Below are positions 62,373 to 64,000 of a stretch of 64,000 nt of DNA, in pieces (position 1 is the stretch's first letter; each line of letters starts with the position of its first letter). Origin of the DNA: JAPPFW01 sp965231815 (GTDB taxonomy: Bacteria; Actinomycetota; Acidimicrobiia; Spongiisociales; Spongiisociaceae). The translations under genes were made by a program, and so were the position numbers. A model generated the notes under the pieces. The model had not been told where the DNA came from. It searched no databases and was given only the letters and a program-made list of their open reading frames with translations. The stretch spans positions 3,410,001 through 3,474,000 of the forward strand of contig OZ246890.1 of NCBI GenBank assembly GCA_965231815.1, read 5' to 3'.

Positions 62373-63693
62373 CAGCGGTCGCCGTCGGGACGCTCGGTGA
62401 GGGCCCGCTGCCGCTCTCGACCAGATCCGGATTGGTTTCCGCCTCGATGTCGACCCGGTCGATCAGATCCGACCACTTGACACCGGGGTTCTGGTCGAGC
62501 ACCGCGAGCAGATTCACGAACTCCTTTACGGTCGTGCGTGGCGTACGGAAGTAGGCGTCGCCGATCCGCGAGGAGCAGTGCTTCATGAAAGCCTCCAGCG
62601 CCTCGTCCGGCAGAAGGTAGGCGTTCGGGTCTCCACTGGCGAATACGTGCCGCAGCTTGGTCAGCAGAACGTACATGTCCTCCGGCGACAGGTTGGCCAA
62701 GCGCATCACCGGCCCCGAGAAATCAACCAGGCCTTTACGGGCGAAGGCGTTCTCCGCGAGGCGCGACTGGAGGGCCGGGTAGGAGTAGAGGCCGCGGCGG
62801 GTGTCGAGCAACATGTCAGGGGTGCCGCCGAATACGAATCCCAGCCCGACTGTCGAGCCCTGCAGGCAGTCGTTGAGGATGCGCAGAACCTGTTCGTAGT
62901 TCGAGTTGCGGGCCCGGGTGTGCGACATCTTGTAGAGGTTCACCATCTCGTCCAGGCACACCAGCAGCCCGGAGAATCCGGCCAGACGCACGAACCGGGC
63001 GAACAGCTTTAGGTGATCGTAGAAGGTCCGGTCGTCGATGATGGTACGCACTCCGAGGGCGTGGCGCGAGTCGGTCCGGGTAGAGAACTCTCCCCTCAGC
63101 CAGCGCACCACATCAGCGCGCAACTGATCGTTTCCCGTGTCGTGTGCACGCCAATAGGCGGCTATCACCTCGGCGAAGTCGTAACCGCCGACCATCTCCT
63201 GGAGATCGGCGAGCCGTTGACGGATAACCGATTCCGGGCTGCGATTCCGGGTGCGGGCCACGTTGAGGCTGGAGGTGATGAACCGTTCGACCACCGACGA
63301 CATGGCGCCTCCCTCCGGCTTCGCGCGCGTCGACAGGTTGCGCATCAACTCTGCGTACAGACCTCTCGCCTGACCGCCGGTGGCCTGGAGGCGACGCTCG
63401 GGCGATAGGTCGGCGTTGACAGTGACGAGCTTACGTTCGAGCGCGATCGAACGAACCAGGTTCAGGAAGAAGGACTTGCCCGCCCCGTATTCGCCGATAA
63501 CCAGCCGGAACGCCGCACCGCCGTCAGCGACCCGATCGATGTCATCGACGAGAGCGGTCACCTCACCGGCGCGTCCGACCTGGATGTGCTGCTGGCCGAC
63601 TCTGGGCACCACCCCGGCGCGCAACGACTGGATGATCGCGTCGCGCTCTCGAGGGCGGATACGGGTCGCTGGATGGGTCAGGGATTTCAACAC
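62344..63693 (-). CDS. BrxD-like (DUF2791) P-loop ATPase
   Basis: 449 residues. Walker A GEYGAGKS (67-74), Walker B GLLVCLDEMVNL (D248, E249), and DUF2791 family segments such as GQQHIQVGRAGEVTALVDDI near the N-terminus and RNSNYEQVLRILNDCLQG. Known members are the ATP-binding protein BrxD of BREX and relatives in TerB-linked operons. GTG at 63693 (or TTG one codon on) overlaps the end of the TerB-C gene; its own end overlaps the helicase gene, so all three are translationally coupled. Confidence 0.85.
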   Translation of the reverse strand: MLKSLTHPATRIRPRERDAIIQSLRAGVVPRVGQQHIQVGRAGEVTALVDDIDRVADGGAAFRLVIGEYGAGKSFFLNLVRSIALERKLVTVNADLSPERRLQATGGQARGLYAELMRNLSTRAKPEGGAMSSVVERFITSSLNVARTRNRSPESVIRQRLADLQEMVGGYDFAEVIAAYWRAHDTGNDQLRADVVRWLRGEFSTRTDSRHALGVRTIIDDRTFYDHLKLFARFVRLAGFSGLLVCLDEMVNLYKMSHTRARNSNYEQVLRILNDCLQGSTVGLGFVFGGTPDMLLDTRRGLYSYPALQSRLAENAFARKGLVDFSGPVMRLANLSPEDMYVLLTKLRHVFASGDPNAYLLPDEALEAFMKHCSSRIGDAYFRTPRTTVKEFVNLLAVLDQNPGVKWSDLIDRVDIEAETNPDLVESGSGPSPSVPTATADDNLIHFRL

Positions 63694-64000
63694 AGCTCCT
63701 TTACGGCATACTTATTGAGTACTACAGGATCGAAGCCCTCGACAACCGGTTCGCCGCAGGTGTCCATGGAAACTTCGTTAATCACGTCGAGTGCGCCTTC
63801 GAGGAACGGCAAACCGAACGATTCGGCCATCTCCTCGGCAGAGCGGCGGCGCCATTCTGAACGGGTAGTCAGACTGGACAAGAGGCGCAGGTGCGGTCTG
63901 TCGAGGCCCTCTATGGTTGCCCCCATTTCCGGATCGGTTGGCGGCGTGGCCGGCTCGGCGGGGGTCTCTTCGACGAAGATGTCCGAGAGAAGAGCCGAGA
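63687..64000 (-). CDS. TerB-C domain protein, C-terminal part (runs off the window)
   Basis: The last 104 codons of a longer gene whose start lies beyond the right edge. SALLSDIFVEETPAEP leads into a typical TerB-C end: LLSSLTTRSEWRRRSAEEMA, LPFLEGALDVINEVSMDT, then GEPVVEGFDPVVLNKYAVKEL. Full-length relatives carry TerB-N and TerB-C domains, possibly metal-binding, and pair with a DUF2791 ATPase and a helicase in predicted defence operons. Stop at 63687 overlaps the start of the BrxD-like gene. Confidence 0.75.
   Translation of the reverse strand, partial: SALLSDIFVEETPAEPATPPTDPEMGATIEGLDRPHLRLLSSLTTRSEWRRRSAEEMAESFGLPFLEGALDVINEVSMDTCGEPVVEGFDPVVLNKYAVKELC

Noticed and set aside
60030..63693. 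Complete BREX locus
   Set aside because: Only BrxD-like and helicase genes are present. No PglX-type methylase, PglZ, PglW/Y or BrxL is visible, and the upstream partner is TerB-C.

Overview
The window looks like a chromosomal piece of a high-GC member of the Actinomycetota, perhaps an Acidimicrobiia-like lineage. The clues are the order rpmG - MaoC-type dehydratase (hadAB-like) - tRNA-Trp - secE - nusG - rplK - rplA - rplJ - rplL - rpoB - rpoC, an actinobacterial-type inositol-phosphate synthase, an F420-type (deazaflavin) oxidoreductase, a long acidic N-terminal extension on NusG, and an SLH-domain secreted protease. The assignment to class is inference.

Layout. 1-16.3 kb (minus strand) is the transcription/translation supercluster: tRNA-Tyr, tRNA-Thr, tRNA-Met, tuf, rpmG, a two-domain hotdog dehydratase, an ECF sigma/anti-sigma pair, tRNA-Trp, secE, nusG and the L11/L1/L10/L12/RNA polymerase genes. 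16.4-20.3 kb holds an HtpX-type protease, a MidA-type methyltransferase and glycogen branching enzyme. 20.3-36.2 kb is a nucleoside and 5'-deoxynucleoside salvage region: two nucleoside phosphorylases, a class II aldolase/dehydrogenase fusion, two SDRs, a DUF985 cupin, an MTA/SAH deaminase-like amidohydrolase, mtnA and a nucleoside-type ABC importer (lipoprotein, ATPase, two permeases). It is interrupted at 26.4-28.0 kb by an accessory module (AAA ATPase and a broken Phd-type antitoxin) lying between two copies of the amidohydrolase/cupin junction. 36.4-38.5 kb holds a LysR regulator divergent from ino1. 38.9-44 kb holds a BisC/TorA-class molybdoenzyme and a large SLH metalloprotease. 44-46.6 kb holds adenosine deaminase and a third nucleoside phosphorylase. 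46.7-49.9 kb (minus) is a compact operon of a thioredoxin-like protein, a UGSC selenoprotein read through an in-frame TGA, and acetate kinase. 50-55.6 kb is ordinary metabolism (deazaflavin oxidoreductase, class V aminotransferase, gltX, FAH-family hydrolase, ilvE). 55.9-64 kb is an accessory/defence-like region: a DUF4143 remnant, a DUF234-type ATPase, a Schlafen/AlbA_2 ATP-binding gene bracketed by 105-bp direct repeats, and an operon of a TerB-C protein, a BrxD-like ATPase and an Lhr/BrxHI-like helicase that runs off the right edge.

Two dispersed non-coding repeat families occur in intergenic space. R1 is an about 118-bp structured element with inverted ends and at least four copies (after rpoC, upstream of rplJ, between ino1 and the molybdoenzyme, after adenosine deaminase). 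R2 is about 54 bp, with two copies, each in the same intergenic region as an R1 copy. I recognise neither as a known RNA family.

Main points for follow-up: the UGSC selenoprotein with a SECIS-like hairpin in an operon with acetate kinase; the R1 element family; the TerB-C/BrxD-like/helicase operon; the possible ribose-1-phosphate or 5'-deoxyribose DHAP-shunt gene set; the duplicated deaminase/cupin locus with an exactly in-frame 531-bp deletion; and the codon usage of tuf, which is strikingly unlike its neighbours.
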